Source: Galerina marginata (lineage: Eukaryota > Basidiomycota > Agaricomycetes > Agaricales > Galerinaceae). Taken from it: a stretch of 64,000 nt of DNA. The stretch lies in contig JAECYW010000010.1 of assembly GCA_023014335.1 (NCBI GenBank), positions 930,001 to 994,000 of the forward strand. Direction: 5' to 3'. Shown in pieces: positions 52,745 through 64,000 of the stretch. The position numbers and the translations under genes were made by a program. Each line of letters starts with the position of its first letter. Position 1 is the first letter of the stretch. Below the pieces are notes generated by a model that was not told the DNA's origin, did no database searches, and saw only the letters and a program-made list of their open reading frames with translations.

Positions 52745-53822
52745 ATGTCCCTCTCCTTCAAGCCCAGCAGTTCCCTTGGTTTTAGAAGTATCTTTCTTTC
52801 CTTGTATTCTGCCTTGCATCTACTCAGACTTTTACCCTTTTAGGACCACTCACTATCCACGATAAGTGCTCGCTGACCATAACAAACAAAAACCATCGAC
52901 ATGTAGTGTTTAGGATCGACACGACAGACCCAAAGGTGAGCAAAGTGTTATCGAGTTTTCCCTCATACCTTTCGGAGTCTCACGCCTCGTCGTTAGCATT
53001 ACTGTGTCTGGCCAAGTGTTGGCAGACTTTATCCACAGGAGAGCACCATTGTATCTAGTACGCGCGTTTAGACTGGGGTCACCACTGGCTCATATACTGT
53101 CGTTGTAGTCTTGTTTCTGCCTCTCGGGAAGGAACCCCCGCTGACGGCCGAATGCAATGATGAGGTTCTTATCCAGAGTGTCTTCATCCCCCTTGACAAG
53201 GTGACGCGTTGTTTGACCAGCATTATTGTGAGCCTTTTTGTTGCTCTTCGATAACCATTATTAATACACCTTTTATGTTCGTTAGCGGGCCACCCTAGAC
53301 AAGGATGAAATGGGGAGGACCTTCCAACATAACCTCCGCGTCAATTATCTACCAGCTAAACATCAGATACATGAGTCGGCCCCTGCGAGAGTAACACCCG
53401 TCATGCCCGTCAATTCTGTACAAGCGCAAGCCTCCACGAAGGTCGTGCTCTCAAATCGGCCCCGCTCAGCCCTTGCTATCGGCAATGTTCGTCGTACAGA
53501 CGCTGTGGATGATGATTGTATTCCACTGATTCCAACTCCCGAATCGAGCAGCCGGGATAGTTCCTCAACGTCCTTTTATTCCTTCATATCGTCGCAAAGC
53601 AGAATTCCTTCTCTCGAAGAACCAATGAATGTCACATACAACGCCTATGCCACCACAAGTGATCCAGCTGCTAGTTCATTTTGCTCGTTGGCGGCTTCAA
53701 GAACGAATTCGACAGATTATGGGCTGTATTACACTAGGAGGAGATTCTCCCAAGAAACGATCACAGGACAAAGCCTGGATTCATTTGGGAATGATTCATA
53801 TGTATCTATTGTCAATGGGTAG
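52745..53822 (+). CDS. MSP-domain (VAP-like) protein
   Basis: ATG at 52745 begins MSLSFKPSSSLGPLTIHDKC; five exons with all phases in agreement spell a major sperm protein fold: LTITNKNHRHVVFRIDTTDPK, HYCVWPSVGRLYPQESTIVS, ILFLPLGKEPPL, DEVLIQSVFIPLD, and LRVNYLPA. VAP proteins use this fold to bind FFAT motifs at ER contact sites, but they end in a coiled coil and membrane anchor; this protein instead has a Ser/Thr-rich tail of about 150 residues without a hydrophobic anchor. Role therefore uncertain: a soluble MSP-domain adaptor. Divergent residues in the expected FFAT-binding loop (DTTDPKHYCVWP) retain the TT.PK.Y core. Confidence 0.75.
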
Positions 53823-54251
53823 GCTAAATGGTGTTGGCCTTAGTGAACTTCGTCCGCCCTGGAGAGTAAACATTGATTTAACGACTTGATCCGCTGTAGT
53901 CAATGAGCCGTAGGCAGAACATGTTAAATTGGCATTCTCTGTGGCTAACTTGAAGTGGCATAGGAAAGAAGTTGTAGCAATTTGTGAGCTTCTCTATCAC
54001 TTGGAATTGACAGTGGCAAAAGAGACTGTGGATGCCTTCTACCCCTGGGTTGTGTAGAATAGAACGCTGTGCTTTGTAGACACCTACTGGGCCTATGAGG
54101 ATACTTAGACGGGAGTTGCAGAGTATAAACCAAGATGTGTCGGGCCGTAGTAAAATCAGGTCCGCTGCAGGACCCTGTCGACTCCGATCATCTTGAGCAC
54201 TCCCACAACGTTTCAACAGTTCTACTCGACGCGACGACTCGCCTCCCACCA
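53823..54251. other. Intergenic, MSP gene to ALG6
   Basis: No supported gene. A 146-codon minus-strand frame at 53878-54318 overlaps the start of ALG6 and has no motif. Confidence 0.45.
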
Positions 54252-57140
54252 TGGACGAGCTCTCCGCCCTGCCACCAGAGGGTTCCTGGAAGCGCACCTC
54301 AGCCCGCGCCCGGACCACGTCGTTGAACCCACGGTACGCCTACACCAACCCCAGTCCTGCAACCACACGCGCAGAGTCGCCGTCTCAGAACCAGAATCAC
54401 CATCCACAGCAAACCGATGCGTGAGTCTCGTTTCTATCGCATCTTGTTCTATAGTCACACACACGTCGTAAATGTGCAGAGACCGACCAGACGGCCCCGT
54501 CATACTCGCGCCTACACCGCGGCGGCACCTCCTCGAGAGCTCAGCGAGCCAGCACTGGCTGAACACACCCCCGCTATCGCCGCTCACCTCCTCCCGAGCC
54601 CTCTCGCCCCAAAGCCAGAGCAGCTCCAGCTTCCCGCCCTTCCCGTACCCATATCCAACTTCAACGTCAGGCTGCATCCATGGGGTCTACCACGAGCCAC
54701 AGCAATAGCCACAACACCCAAGCCCGGCGGAGGTTGTCGATGCATCGGAGGAGCTTTGGCGCTTTGCTCGGAGCAGGAGCGACTAGGGAGGGGGCGAGGG
54801 TCGCCGGGGATTGCTGGTAGAACTCAGGCAGGTGTACACGCACAAGCACACGAGCCAGAGGAGCCGGCCCTCGGTAGGCGGTGGATCCGCTGGATGCACA
54901 AGCGCGGTATCAGGCAGTGGATCGTGCCTGGCGTTCTTGTCGCGTCGACGCTGGTGAAGTTTGCTATTGGATTGGGGTCGTATTCAGGTGCGTTCCTTCT
55001 TTTCCTGCATTCTATCATTGTCCGCTTATATTCTGATACTGTTACTGATGATTCGTATCCCTTATGCTCAGGGTATAACACGCCGCCTATGCACGGCGAC
55101 TACGAAGCGCAGAGGCACTGGATGGAGCTGACCGTGCACCTCCCGTTTAAGCAGTGGTACACATACGATCTCCCATACTGGGGGTTGGACTACCCGCCGC
55201 TTACCGCGTACGTGTCGTGGTTATGTGGCATCGTGTGAGTTCTCTTCCTTAACATCCTTGGGTGGATTATATTATTTCGGTATTGACTTGACGCGATTTT
55301 GAATCCAGTGCGCACTGGATTAACCCGGCGTGGGTTGCGTTGGACATGTCGCGTGGGATAGAGACGGCGGAGAGCAAAGTCTTCATGCGGACGAGTGTGG
55401 TGGTGATGGACGCGTTGGTGTACGTCCCGGCTTTGCTGATGTTCGCTTGGACGTGGCAGGGAACCCGGTCGAAAAGGACGCAGGTAGGTATCGACTTAAT
55501 GGCAAGTTCACAGACGTTCGGTGGTCTTATAATCGTGTTTTGCACAGGAACTCGCACTCCTGACGCTGATCTTCCAACCTGCACTGCTATTGATTGATTT
55601 TGGTCATTTCCAATATAATTCTGTAATGCTTGGTACGTCTTCCCTTCCGTCTTCAGCTAAATGTAATTATTTGAATGGTTCTAATTTTCATCTATTTTAT
55701 TTGACCATTCAGGTTTCACACTCCTTGCTATGAACTTCTTTGCAACGGGAGAAGACCTTATAGGCGCGTTCTTCTTTGTCCTCAGCCTCGGATTCAAGCA
55801 GATGGCCCTATACTACGCACCCGCGATCGGGTCATACCTCATCGCCAAATGCCTCTACCTAGGACCCACACACGGGTACGTCTAAGCCTAACCCACCCGC
55901 ACCATCCTCATTCTCATCCCCCCACCTACCCTAGTGTCCGCCTCTTTCTCCGCCTCGCCCTAGTCACCGCCACCACCTTCACCCTCCTCTTCCTCCCCTG
56001 GCTTCCGCCCTTCAGTCCCCCCAGCGCCATCCTCCAGCCGGTCAAACGCATATTCCCGTTTGCGAGAGGGCTGTTCGAGGATAAAGTAGCGAATTTCTGG
56101 TGTGCTTCGAATGTGATGTTTAAATGGAAGAACTGGGCGTCGCCGGAGGTGTTGGTGAAGCTGGCGACGCTGCTGACGGCGGTGGGGTTCGTGCCGGGTG
56201 TGGTCGGGCTTGTGAGGGCTGGGGTGGGGATGTCTGTTGGGGGTTGGGTGAAGGGTGGTGATGAGAAGAAGGCGGAAGGGGATTCGGATCCTGCTGCTGC
56301 TGCTGCCCTGCCTACAGCACCCGCTGTGGAGGAGAAGGAGCCGACGCCGTTCCTGCCTTTACTCCCTTATGCGCTGCTTACTTCGTCCATGTCGTTCTTT
56401 TTATTTTCGTTTCAGGTGCATGAGAAGTCGATTCTGCTGCCTCTCATGCCGATTACGCTCCTTTTGTCTGCTGCGCCTGTTGATTCGGCGGTTTATTCGT
56501 GGGGGGTGTTGGTTAATAATGTTGCGGTGTTTAGGTGTGTCCGTTTCCCTTGTTGTTATTTTGTGCTGATTTTTTTCTCTTGATGGTGGTGGTAGCATGT
56601 GGCCGCTGTTAAAAAGAGACGGGCTTGGGGTGCAATATCTAGCGACTCTGTTGTTGTGGAATCGCCTGATTGGGTATAACCCTGTACGATTACCGCCTAG
56701 GACAATCATTCAGCTACTCTCTATGGTACGATTTCAACTCTCCACTCATAGAAATGAAATAATCTGATCTGCATCTTGTTCAGGCGGTGTACGCAGCAGC
56801 CATCCTCCTCCACCTCGTGGAACTCGTCCTCCCCCCGCCTGCGCGGTACCCAGACATATACCCCGTGTTGAACGTGCTGATCAGCACCCCCGTGTTCGTC
56901 CTTGCGTGGTTGTGGAGTATCAAATGCGGAGTGGAGGTGTCGTGGGCGGTTGGTGGGCTCTCTGGGTCTGGGACTGGGTCGAGCCGGTCACATTCGTCGA
57001 CAGCGGCTTCGGCATCGGGGTCGACGAGGCTTTCGGAGGATGATGGTGCTGCACAGGGAAGCTTCGGGTTGATGAGGGAGAGGACTGTGAGTCTTGGATA
57101 TAAGGGAAAGAGGACGTCGCAGCCGTTGCCTCCGACATAG
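54252..57140 (+). CDS. ALG6: Dolichyl-P-Glc:Man9GlcNAc2-PP-dolichol alpha-1,3-glucosyltransferase
   Basis: Adds the first glucose to the lipid-linked oligosaccharide in the ER lumen. A long low-complexity cytosolic N-terminus ([17 protein letters not shown]) precedes the first membrane span ([17 protein letters not shown]) and the diagnostic luminal loop: [40 protein letters not shown]. Other spans and loops follow family order: [60 protein letters not shown]. From the first span onward all junctions agree. The N-terminal part needs two corrections of one surplus base each (within 54669-54680 and in the GGGG at 54806-54809), so exon limits before 54850 are tentative. An inserted alanine run (about 56290) and Ser-rich C-terminus are unusual additions. 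Confidence 0.88.
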
Positions 57141-57241
57141 AGTAGGATATGTACACTATTAATAGAAATGCGGAGTGCACGTGGTGGCAGTTCTTAGTTT
57201 TCTGCCCCGGATTTACAAAGCGTGCTCTATCACTAACCACC

Positions 57242-58690
57242 ATGTCTATACTGCCCACTGTAATCCGTATCACAAAGCCCTCCCAAAGAGCCTGTCTCCG
57301 GCTCGTCGTCGTTCGTTCCTACGCCACCGAATCCCTTCCTTCCTCCTCTTCCTCGTCCGCCTCCACCTCCTCAAACCCGGACCCACCTCTCCCCCTCCCG
57401 CTGAAGCCGAACACAGCAAGCAAACCCCGCCTCTACCCGCGGCCCAGGCCAGCCGTCTCGCATCACCACAACCCGCCGCTACCGAAGCTCCCACCGTCGT
57501 TCGGGCGGAACCAGCTGCTGCCCGTGTCGAACTCCACACGGGCGCTCCTCGAGGCGATCGTGGCCGGCTTTGAGGCGCCGATTCGGTATGCGTTTGCGTA
57601 TGGATCCGGCGTGTTCGAGCAGGATGGGTATGTGTTGCCTGGGGCGGCGGGTACGAGTACACCTGTGGAAGGTGGAAAGCAGGCCCAGGAAGTGCCGATG
57701 CTCGATTTCATGTTCGCGGTCACCCACCCTGCGCATTTCCATTCGATCAATATGCAGCAGCATCCGAGTCACTACCCGCTGCATGCGCGGGTGCTGGGAT
57801 CGTCGTATGTGTCGAGGGTGGAGGAGTTCGGGCCTGGTGTGTGGTTTAATGCTTATGTCCCTATGAACGGTGTCGTGCGTATCTCCTATTCCATGTCTTA
57901 CTTACCTCGGTTTTAAAATTTATTTCGTGACTTGTAGACGATAAAATACGGCGTGACGACAGTAGACAACCTCTGTTCCGATCTGCTCAACTGGCGGACG
58001 CTCTACCTCGCTGGGCGGATGCACAAGCCGCTGCGTATAATCAAAGACGACGCTCGCGTGCGGCTCACGCAGCAGGTCAACCTGACGTCCGCCGTGCGCG
58101 CCGCGCTGCTCACTCTCCCCGCCTCCTTCTCCGAGACCGAACTCTTCGAGCGCATCGCGGGCATCAGCTATGCCGGCGACCCACGCATGCTCCTCCCCGC
58201 GGAGAACCGCGGCAAGGTGACGAACATCGTGCGCAAGCAGGGTGGGCAGTTCAAGGAGTTGTATCATCGGCTTGTGGTCGGCCTGCCTGGGGTGCATTGG
58301 CCGATTGAGGCGGAGAGGATCGAGCAGGATGTGAGTCCCCGGGCGAGGGCGGCGCATTTGAGGAAGCTGCCTGTGGGTTTGTTGGGGAAGGTGCGGGATA
58401 ATTATGGGAGACGGAGGGATGCGGGGCCGGGGGTGGAGGCGGATGAGAGTGCGTATTGGGCGAGGATGGCGGGGGATGAGGGGTTGCCTCGGGTGCTGGG
58501 TCAGGGTAAGCAGGACTATTTTCTTGGGGGGAAGGACTGGGCTGATGAATTTTTTATTTTATTAGAGATGAGCAATATTGTGAGATACCCGGCGACGGTG
58601 CAGTCGTTGAAGGGCATCGCGAGCGTTGGGCTTGTCAAAAGCCTGCGATATAGTACAGCCAAGGTCGGCAAGTGGTGGACGGGGTCATAG
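57242..58690 (+). CDS. TAM41: Mitochondrial phosphatidate cytidylyltransferase
   Basis: Makes CDP-diacylglycerol for cardiolipin synthesis on the matrix side of the inner mitochondrial membrane. The N-terminus (MSILPTVIRITKPSQRACLRL) is basic and serine-rich, as in a presequence, followed by a Pro/Ser-rich spacer. Core motifs: IRYAFAYGSGVFEQ with the nucleotidyltransferase GSG, MLDFMFAVTHPAHFHSINM with the acidic pair, YVSRVEEFGPGVWFN, IKYGVTTVDNLCSDL, and NWRTLYLAGRMHKPLRI. Exon 2 starts at about 57938. A probable intron 58506-58565 (60 bases, stop-free) joins GQ to EMSNIVRYPATVQSL, which fits the family better than reading through. C-terminus LVKSLRYSTAKVGKWW. Insertion in the DxD loop is longer than in yeast. 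Confidence 0.9.
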
Positions 58691-59491
58691 GGCTCCCTAG
58701 TTGACTTAGGCTGGTTGAATTTTTAGGATGGAAGCTGGATATAATAGATGAGACAGACTTATTTACATAGCATGGTATATGTACTATCACAAGTAAAATA
58801 ATTGCAATCCAATGTAACCTACACTCGTTGACATTGTATCAAAGCATTTAACTTGGATATCAAAGATTGAGCTCAAGATTGAAGCTTTTTGACTTTCGCC
58901 TTCTTTCATCTCCATGGTCGTTCCGTCCCCGTCCGGCCCCTGTCACTGTGTCGTCAAGGGGATGATAGGCAAAGGGACCCCAAGTAGGCATAGCACCGCG
59001 TCCTTACTCGCATTTCGTTGTGTCCTTTCGAAAGCCGTTAATAAACTGTTCAAAGGGTAAAGTAATGCAGTGCCTTTTGCCTCCAAATTTAACACAAGAG
59101 ATCCGCTAATTTTGCGGTTTGCTGCGTATGTGTGGGGCTGAGGAGGCGATTAGATGTGTGTTGATGTGGGGTGTGCGGGGTCCGCAGCAGCACGGCTGAT
59201 CAGGCGCACTTGGCTGGCAATCCCAACTCCAACATTCACTGCTCCGCCCTCCTTGTTCATCGCTTTTTTTGTTTCCTTTCACTTCGTTCTTCCCTGTATC
59301 AAGTGCACAGTCGCCGCCTATACACCACACCTCTTTACATTCGCCACTCCACTCTCATTTCAAACCGACGTGACCAACTCACTCGCTAGCCAATTTTCTT
59401 CTCAAGCTTTTTACCCTTCTCTCCTTTCCCTTTCCCGGATTCTGCGAAGAAAGAATTTCGATAAGCAAGCACACATAGACACCGATACCCA
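58691..59491. other. Intergenic, TAM41 to NDK-like gene
   Basis: About 800 bases with no supported gene. The second half (59230-59480) is CT-rich and probably leader of the next gene. Confidence 0.45.
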
Positions 59492-61463
59492 ATGCCCACG
59501 CCGCCGTCCCATACCCCAGATGTGTATGAACATGAAGAAGTAGAAGTCGAACATGAACTTCACGGACATGAAGTGGAGGAGGAGGAGGAGCTGGATGGGA
59601 CTCGCACGCCGGAGCCGCTGGGTCTGCAGACCTCCACGTCGTCGTTGACGTCTGTTACGCGCACGGTCGCGATCATCAAGCCCCATGCGCTCGCTCACAG
59701 ATTCGATATTGAGAGACGCATCCAGGAGGCGAGCTTTGAGGTTAGTACGGGATACACGAGCCCTTGTTCGAGTTATCCTTGCTTTGATTGTCGTCGTCGT
59801 GAGCGAGACGCTGATTGCATAGCATTCTCTTGCAGATCGTGAAAGAAAGGCAAATGGAATTCGACACGGAGACGGACCCCGACACGCTGTACGAGCTATT
59901 CGGCGAAGACGCGGATGCCCTAGCTGAGTGAGTCGCGTTACATACACATAACACCCCAAAACCCAATTTACTCATATCCTGTCTCTTCTCTTCTTCTCTA
60001 ACAACAGAGGCCCCGTATGGGTGTACGTCCTCGAGCGGCGCCGCGCGGTAGAAGTCTGGAACACGCTCATGGGTGACAGGGACCTCGGGGTCGCACGCCG
60101 CGAGTCACCCAACTCCCTCCGCGCCCTGTACGGTCTCTCAACACAGCAGAACGGGCTCATGGGCTCCCCCGACACCCACATCGCAGAGATACAAATCTCG
60201 TCCCTCTTCGCGTCCTCGCCGCCCTTCCCCACTACCGACCTGCCCTCGGACGACACCGACCGATACGGCTCCATGCGGAGCATCGACTCGGGCGTGCTCG
60301 AGTCCATCCGCAAGTCCCTCGCTGGAGACGATGAGGGCTACGCGCCATCCAGCAACCCCTCAACGGCAGGCGGCGGGAAGGGCCGGCTCAACACGAACGG
60401 CAAGGTCCTCTTCAAAGCCCGCGGGCTCCCAGCGACGCACGACAAGCCAGATATTGTCCCCCGCACGACGCGGGCGGCGGCACTGCGTGCCGGGGTGCCA
60501 GTGGAAAAGGTGCTGAACACGCCCCGTGCGCCAGTATCGAAGGAACGGCTGGCACAGACGTTCGCGAACGTGCCTGGGCACAAGCGCGCGAGCACGATTT
60601 CCGTGGCGTCGACCGCTGCGCCGGTCATCGCCCCCCGCATGACGCGCGCGGCGTCGTTGAGGCTCGGGCAGCCTGCCCCGCCGCCGGCGATTCGCAGGCG
60701 GGCGCTGACGAACGAGGAGCAGACGAAGCATGGGCCTGCGAGCACTTTTGAGGGCGTGCCGGGGCATAAGAGGCGAGAGAGCATTGCGGTGGCGTCGATG
60801 AAGGCTCCGACTGTTGCCCCTCGATTAAATAAGAGTGCAGCGCTGAGGGCACAGAAGGACCAGGCGCCGCCAACGTCGTTTATGTGTGAGTGATTTTTGT
60901 ATTTGTTGGTTTATTAGTGGTCTTATTTTGGATGCTCAGTCCGTGGATCTTCGGCCACCAAGACACCTACGCTCTCCCGAGCGAGTTCGAGCCAGTCTAT
61001 AGGATCTCCTCAAAAGGCACCACTACGCCCGGCATCCCAAGCATCAGGGCAAGCCACACCATCGCGATACGCCGTTCCACGGGCCTCCTCAGCCGCAGCT
61101 GTCCGTCCTGCAGCTTCCTCGTCATCAACAGCAGCCAGACCAATACCCAAACCCAAACTCACCAACGGCCACGCAAGGGTGCCCACCGCGTCTAGCTCAA
61201 CCACTGATGCTGATGCTGCTGATGACGCTGCCGCTGCTACTCCTACAGCACCTGCTGCTGCTGCGGTGAAAGCGAAGCCAAAGCCCCGCCCGAGCAGTAT
61301 TGCTGCACCGAATATCCAGCCGAGGACGAACAGGAGCGCTGCGCTGAGGGCGGCGAAGCAGGAGGCGGAGAACGCGGCTGCTGCTGCTGCTGCTGCACGG
61401 AAGACGGCGCCCAGGCCGAGCAAAGTCGCACCACCTTCCAGCTTTAAGGCTATCCCAGCTTGA
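59492..61463 (+). CDS. Nucleoside diphosphate kinase-like protein with repeat-rich tail
   Basis: After an acidic head (EHEEVEVEHELHGHEVEEEE) an NDK-type fold begins at RTVAIIKPHALAHRF (family KP.A) and continues ASFEIVKERQMEF, WVYVLERRRAVEVWNTLMG, SPNSLRALYG and NGLMGSPDTHIAEIQISSLF. In active NDP kinases this last motif is N-x-x-H-G-S-D, with the phospho-histidine; here methionine (codon 60159-60161) stands in its place, so phosphotransfer is not expected. The tail of about 300 residues contains at least four copies of a PR-x-x-[RK]-[AS]-A-x-LR unit, two within a longer VPGHKR..I.VAS repeat, and alanine runs. Four exons with agreeing phases; ends FKAIPA-TGA. Role unknown; possibly a scaffold. 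Confidence 0.72.
60400..61463 (+). repeat. Internal protein repeats in the NDK-like gene
   Basis: PRTTRAAALRAG, PRMTRAASLRLG, PRLNKSAALRAQ and PRTNRSAALRAA recur through the C-terminal half, and the block VPGHKR-x-x-(S)I-x-VAS precedes two of them. A CTG/GCT run at 61376-61397 encodes eight or so alanines. Confidence 0.65.
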
Positions 61464-64000
61464 GCCCATTAACCTTCACCTTGGTCTCCTACTAACGCTC
61501 CGGGGGTCACGAATGGTGGCAGCTCTTGGTCGACTTACAAATTGGTCGAAATCACGATGTCCTTGAAAGCCGTTAAACCTTTCTTCTCTACGCAAGATGC
61601 CAAGCGACCGACCAATCTATATCATATCTATGCATGCTTATTTCTTCAAGTTATCTTTCCAACTCGCTCTCCTAATGCGCCGCGCGCTAATTAGTTATCC
61701 CTATTTCTATGCCTTATTCCCTTTCTGGTTTCCCCTCCTGTTCCTGTTATCTTTAGCTTGATCAACACCTCTGTCTCCGTTGTCCGGTCGTGTTAGCGTC
61801 TGTCGGATCTGGATTGACGATTTTACCTATGCGTTTTTTAGATACCACGCTCGCTGCCTTGAAAAAAATGTAATCGACTATGTAACTCTTGGGTTTGACA
61901 CAATATTATTTGGGATCACCGTCATTAGTTCCCCGTGGATTTGGAGGAAGTCGTATGGAACGTAAGGTAGGGATGATCACACCTGCTGCACTATGCTTGT
62001 CGTCCCTCTCTCCTCGAAGGCGAGGACGATTAGCATGGCCCTAAGCGAGATAGATGTTTTGTGTGTTGTCACCAACAAAGAATCATCGCAGCGAAGGTGA
62101 CCGAAGCAGAGAAGAGCCCCAGTATCTAGGCCAGGGGGAGGGAGTAGAAAGGTCACGAGGAAGTCTGTTTTCATGCAGGTAATCAATCCTCTCCAGCGCT
62201 GCCATGCAGAAGGAGAGGTGATTGTAGTCACTTGAGGAATTGGACACGACGTTGCACCCGTGTAGAATCTTGCTGTATGTCGCATCGCATGGATATGGAG
62301 GCTCGTCGTATACATCGTTCAAGCCCATCGCAAAGTTGGGGACCTGGCGGGAATAGTCTGGGTTTAGTTGAAGAAAAAGAGTGTGGCCAGCACTGACAGG
62401 GAGGAAGATGTTTTTCACTCATGATATTTCGGAATACATACATGCCGTCAGAAGCTCTCAGAAGTAGTAGAGAGGAATATTTTTCATTGAGAGTGATGGT
62501 CTAAGTAAAAGTATTGAAAGGGTGACGCTTACCGCCGAAATGATGACGAAAACATGAAATAAATATTCACTGTTCAGTGTCCAGATTAGGTAGGATGTTT
62601 GCCAGATCTGGAAGCACCGGCCACAGCTTTTCCAGTTCCGCGTCCGAGTCGATCGGCTGGACACCGTGCATCATCGATGAAAGACTGTCATATCTCGTCC
62701 CCTCTCTCACTTTCTCTGTAGTTTGACCAGCAGGCTCTGATGCAGAATGCATATTTTTGAATATCGTCAGCCAAGACAAAGCCATCACAGTTATATTTCT
62801 GGAGACGCCTGTGACAATGCAACCGCAGCTCATCCCTCTTAAGGACTCTTTTGCTTTTGTAGTTCAATGGCCGTTCATAATATGTATCGAGGCTTTTGAG
62901 TCGTTCTTTTCATTCCAAACTCTATGGCGGGTCTGAGTATCAGCCTACAATAATTTTACCGGTTAGTCTGTCAAGTGCTATTCATTTGCGGTACCATGCA
63001 ATTCGGGCTATGGCGATATTGTTAACCCTCTGGGAAGAATTCGTGTTCTGTAAGTCGATGTTCGTCTGTCATTCTGGGATGGCTAGCATGTGTAAGGTGG
63101 TTCCGCGCTTGCCCGTGCATGCCGCAACGTGCTATTACACCAAAAGGCCATGTGAAGGATTACTCTTTCAGCAACGGACACATATATAGGTCGTGGTGTG
63201 TACAGCTGTACGTATTGCGGGCAGCCTTACAGAATGGCGTGATAAAGGTCATCCCTCTCGGCCACAGACGATCCCGGCGATATGTCGGAAGCCATTTCAC
63301 TGGTGATGAGCTCTTAGCCTCTTACGAACTCACCACTCAGCTGGAATAGCCAAATTGATGCCATTCCGAGGAAGTACCGTCAGTGTTACCACGTTGTAAT
63401 ACACAGAGGGAAATCGTTTTCGCTCCTTTCTGACATGTGCGTCAGCGACGGCAGATTTTGAAGCTTTCCATTCGGACATCGGAAGGTATGTGAGCGAGTA
63501 GCCAATTCTCTCGACGCTGAGGCGCAAAATAAAGCTTTGCAATCATCATGGATCTGGTGTATACCTCGGACAAGCAGTTGTGTCGAATTGTTGGATTTCC
63601 ACGAGACAGGTACCGAATCGTCGTGCACTCCACCGTGACGCCAATTGTGTTAGAACGTTGGAGTAGACCGAAGAGTCCTGAAGGAGTTTATGCAAGCTAG
63701 CGAGGCTTGGAATGCGCATCGAGCAGGCTGTTCGGTCGCGTCGAATGAGCAAAGACTAGAGCCAAAGCAACTGCCACACGTCATGGAATATCTTTATCTT
63801 ATCTACATGGTTTGTAGTTGTTTGGATGTAGACCTACGTGTTGATGGTCATCATACAGGGCTTATGGACGTGTTGTTTCTCTCATTCCACCTCGTTGGAA
63901 CTTAGACGACAAGAAACACGCGATGCCAGTAGGAATTGAAGCTTGGATTTTCCAAATACCCCCCATAACTCGCGGCTGGCTCGCTCTCGCTGTCTTGACC
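61464..64000. other. Gene rubble, no supported gene
   Basis: Several minus-strand frames look mildly protein-like: 62083-62418 (contains YDEPPYPCDATYSKILHGC), 62567-62833 (ends ELEKLWPVLPDLANILPNL) and 63330-63752. They do not join with consistent splicing, and I recognise no family; the second and third faintly recall Agaricomycete F-box proteins. This may be a decayed gene on the minus strand, with the window ending before any neighbour. Nothing on the plus strand is better. Confidence 0.35.

Noticed and set aside
60338..60784. Minus-strand frames opposite the NDK-like gene
   Set aside because: They mirror GC-rich plus-strand codons and repeat units; the plus strand has the family motifs.

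Overview
The window looks like nuclear DNA of a basidiomycete, most likely a mushroom-forming Agaricomycete. Nearly every recognisable gene is split by short introns of about 50-60 bases with GT..AG ends, genes lie on both strands with no operon-like co-orientation, and the gene content is fungal housekeeping plus families expanded in Agaricomycetes (BTB/POZ proteins, zinc-cluster factors, F-box/WD40 proteins). All exon models were built by eye from reading frame, splice signals and remembered family motifs; no search was run.

Layout. 1-5.6 kb holds no supportable gene, only a 9-bp inverted repeat. 5.6-15 kb: an OGFr-domain protein (+), an unresolved gene (-), an SH3/Ras-GEF protein (+) and an F-box/WD40 protein (-). 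15-28.5 kb: the mitochondrial Miro GTPase Gem1 (+), a von Willebrand A-domain protein (+), a PPWD1-type WD40-cyclophilin (-), a small membrane protein (-) and RIO1 kinase (+). 29.8-34.1 kb: ILV3 dihydroxyacid dehydratase (-), with unusually long introns. 34.3-41.9 kb: a striking block of zinc-cluster and septin modules. 42.2-52.4 kb: chorismate mutase (-), THI4 (+), the proteasome chaperone Nas2 (+), a BTB protein (+), an AidB-type acyl-CoA dehydrogenase (-) and a hot-dog thioesterase (+). 52.7-61.5 kb: an MSP/VAP-like protein, ALG6, TAM41 and an NDP-kinase-like protein, all on +. 61.5-64 kb has only gene rubble.

Most interesting region. Between 34.3 and 41.9 kb lie a single Zn2Cys6 factor, then a nine-exon reading frame whose splice phases all agree and which joins a septin-like GTPase domain (with damaged P-loop, G3 and G4 motifs) to two Zn2Cys6 clusters, then a separate septin with an intact P-loop. 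All three zinc clusters are interrupted by an intron at the same codon and phase, pointing to duplication of one exon module. A septin fold fused to DNA-binding zinc clusters is not a combination I know of, and it is my main candidate for something undescribed.

Second pattern. At least fifteen places in otherwise conserved genes show a net +1 base that breaks the frame, often G added to a G run. RasGEF, Gem1, the vWA protein, PPWD1, RIO1, chorismate mutase, the BTB protein, F-box/WD40 and ALG6 are affected. Other genes (ILV3, THI4, the septin, OGFr, MSP, NDK-like) are clean. Because the affected genes are mostly essential, assembly error is the likeliest cause, but it should be settled with reads.

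Functionally the genes are independent housekeeping units: amino-acid synthesis (ILV3, chorismate mutase), thiamine (THI4), N-glycosylation (ALG6), mitochondrial lipid and dynamics (TAM41, Gem1), ribosome and proteasome assembly (RIO1, Nas2) and signalling (RasGEF, septins).
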